Assembly (NCBI GenBank): GCA_025360665.1
Contig: JANYBU010000158.1
Coordinates: 1 to 5,187 of the forward strand
Direction of reading: 5' to 3'
DNA length: 5,187 bases
Source of the DNA: Nitrospira sp.
Lineage (GTDB): Bacteria > Nitrospirota > Nitrospiria > Nitrospirales > Nitrospiraceae
Positions within the stretch are counted from its first letter, which is position 1, and each line of letters starts with the position of its first letter. Positions 4,891 to 5,187 of this stretch are shown one piece after another. Made by a program: the position numbers and the translations under genes. The notes under the pieces are model-generated. The model saw only the letters and a list, made by a program, of their open reading frames with translations. It ran no database searches and had not been told where the DNA came from.

Positions 4891-5187
4891 ATGCCTGATT
4901 TACGCCGTGATCCGATTGTCGGTCGGTGGGTGATTATTTCAACGGAACGGAGCGGTCGGCCTCACGACTTCATTCCCTTGCAAGCCGCCCGGCCGTTGGC
5001 CGCAGCCCTCTGCCCATTTTGCCCAGGGCAAGAGCGACTGACACCGAAAGAAATCATGGCCTACCGGCTGCCGCCGGTGGAGCCCAACGGCCCGAACTGG
5101 ACCGTGCGTGTCGTGCCGAACAAGTTCCCCGCGCTCCAGGTCGAAGGCGACCTCGACCGCCAAGGCCTCGGCCTCTACGATCGAATG
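4891..5187 (+). CDS. Galactose-1-phosphate uridylyltransferase, N-terminal part (runs off the window)
   Basis: Ninety-nine residues are present before the window ends. The start matches GalT: LRRDPIVGRWVIISTERSGRPHDF (4-27), then the zinc-binding CPFCPG (C41 and C44), and WTVRVVPNKFPAL (70-82), which contributes to the nucleotide-binding core of this HIT-superfamily enzyme. The enzyme moves UMP between UDP-glucose and galactose-1-phosphate in the Leloir pathway; the catalytic HPH motif lies beyond the window. Full-length bacterial proteins are about 330 to 350 residues. The ATG at 4891 is preceded by GGGGG about five bases upstream; a GTG at 4885 is in frame but would sit inside that site. 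Its placement 117 bases after the GH57 gene on the same strand suggests linked expression. In such glycan clusters GalT-like enzymes may act on other hexose-1-phosphates, so the substrate is not certain. Confidence 0.93.
   Translation, partial: MPDLRRDPIVGRWVIISTERSGRPHDFIPLQAARPLAAALCPFCPGQERLTPKEIMAYRLPPVEPNGPNWTVRVVPNKFPALQVEGDLDRQGLGLYDRM

Overview
The window is a GC-rich bacterial chromosome segment, most likely from Nitrospira or a close relative in Nitrospirota. The arguments are the gene pair at the right end (a 733-residue GH57 glycosidase followed by a GalT-type uridylyltransferase), the intergenic DNA built from short TCTGGTTTGT-like and AATGNTG-like repeats, and the scarcity of clear Shine-Dalgarno sites. 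This assignment is an inference from remembered patterns; no search was run.

Left part (1 to about 940). No intact gene lies here. The minus strand carries the remains of a group II intron: an intron-type stem-loop (826-858), the N-terminal quarter or so of its reverse transcriptase/maturase (729 down to about 376), then, with the whole catalytic RT core missing, a near-canonical domain V (338 to 306) and a domain VI-like hairpin (298 to 275). The first 271 bases would be the downstream flank of that insertion and hold nothing recognisable.

Middle part (about 940 to 1740). A small minus-strand gene (1095-1364) encodes an 89-residue protein of a type I remember beside nucleotidyltransferase genes. 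The in-frame sequence directly upstream (1365-1439) reads like the first 20 residues of such a nucleotidyltransferase, so a two-gene module seems to have lost almost all of its first gene. The small gene is flanked on both sides by related, structure-rich repeat blocks (959-1055 and 1575-1738) that share exact 10 to 14 base words.

Right part (1738 to 5187). A minus-strand VanZ-like membrane protein gene (1738-2139) is divergent from the plus-strand GH57 gene (2572-4773). The 432 bases between them hold a candidate promoter for the VanZ gene and a cluster of hairpins, including a 100-base imperfect palindrome (2372-2471) with 24 paired positions in its outer arms. After the GH57 gene come 117 bases of AT-rich repeats, then galT (from 4891), cut by the window end. 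GH57 and GalT point to storage alpha-glucan (glycogen-like) and sugar-phosphate metabolism. I see no complete new defence or mobile system; the most unusual items are the collapsed intron, the collapsed nucleotidyltransferase module, the paired repeat blocks and the long palindrome.
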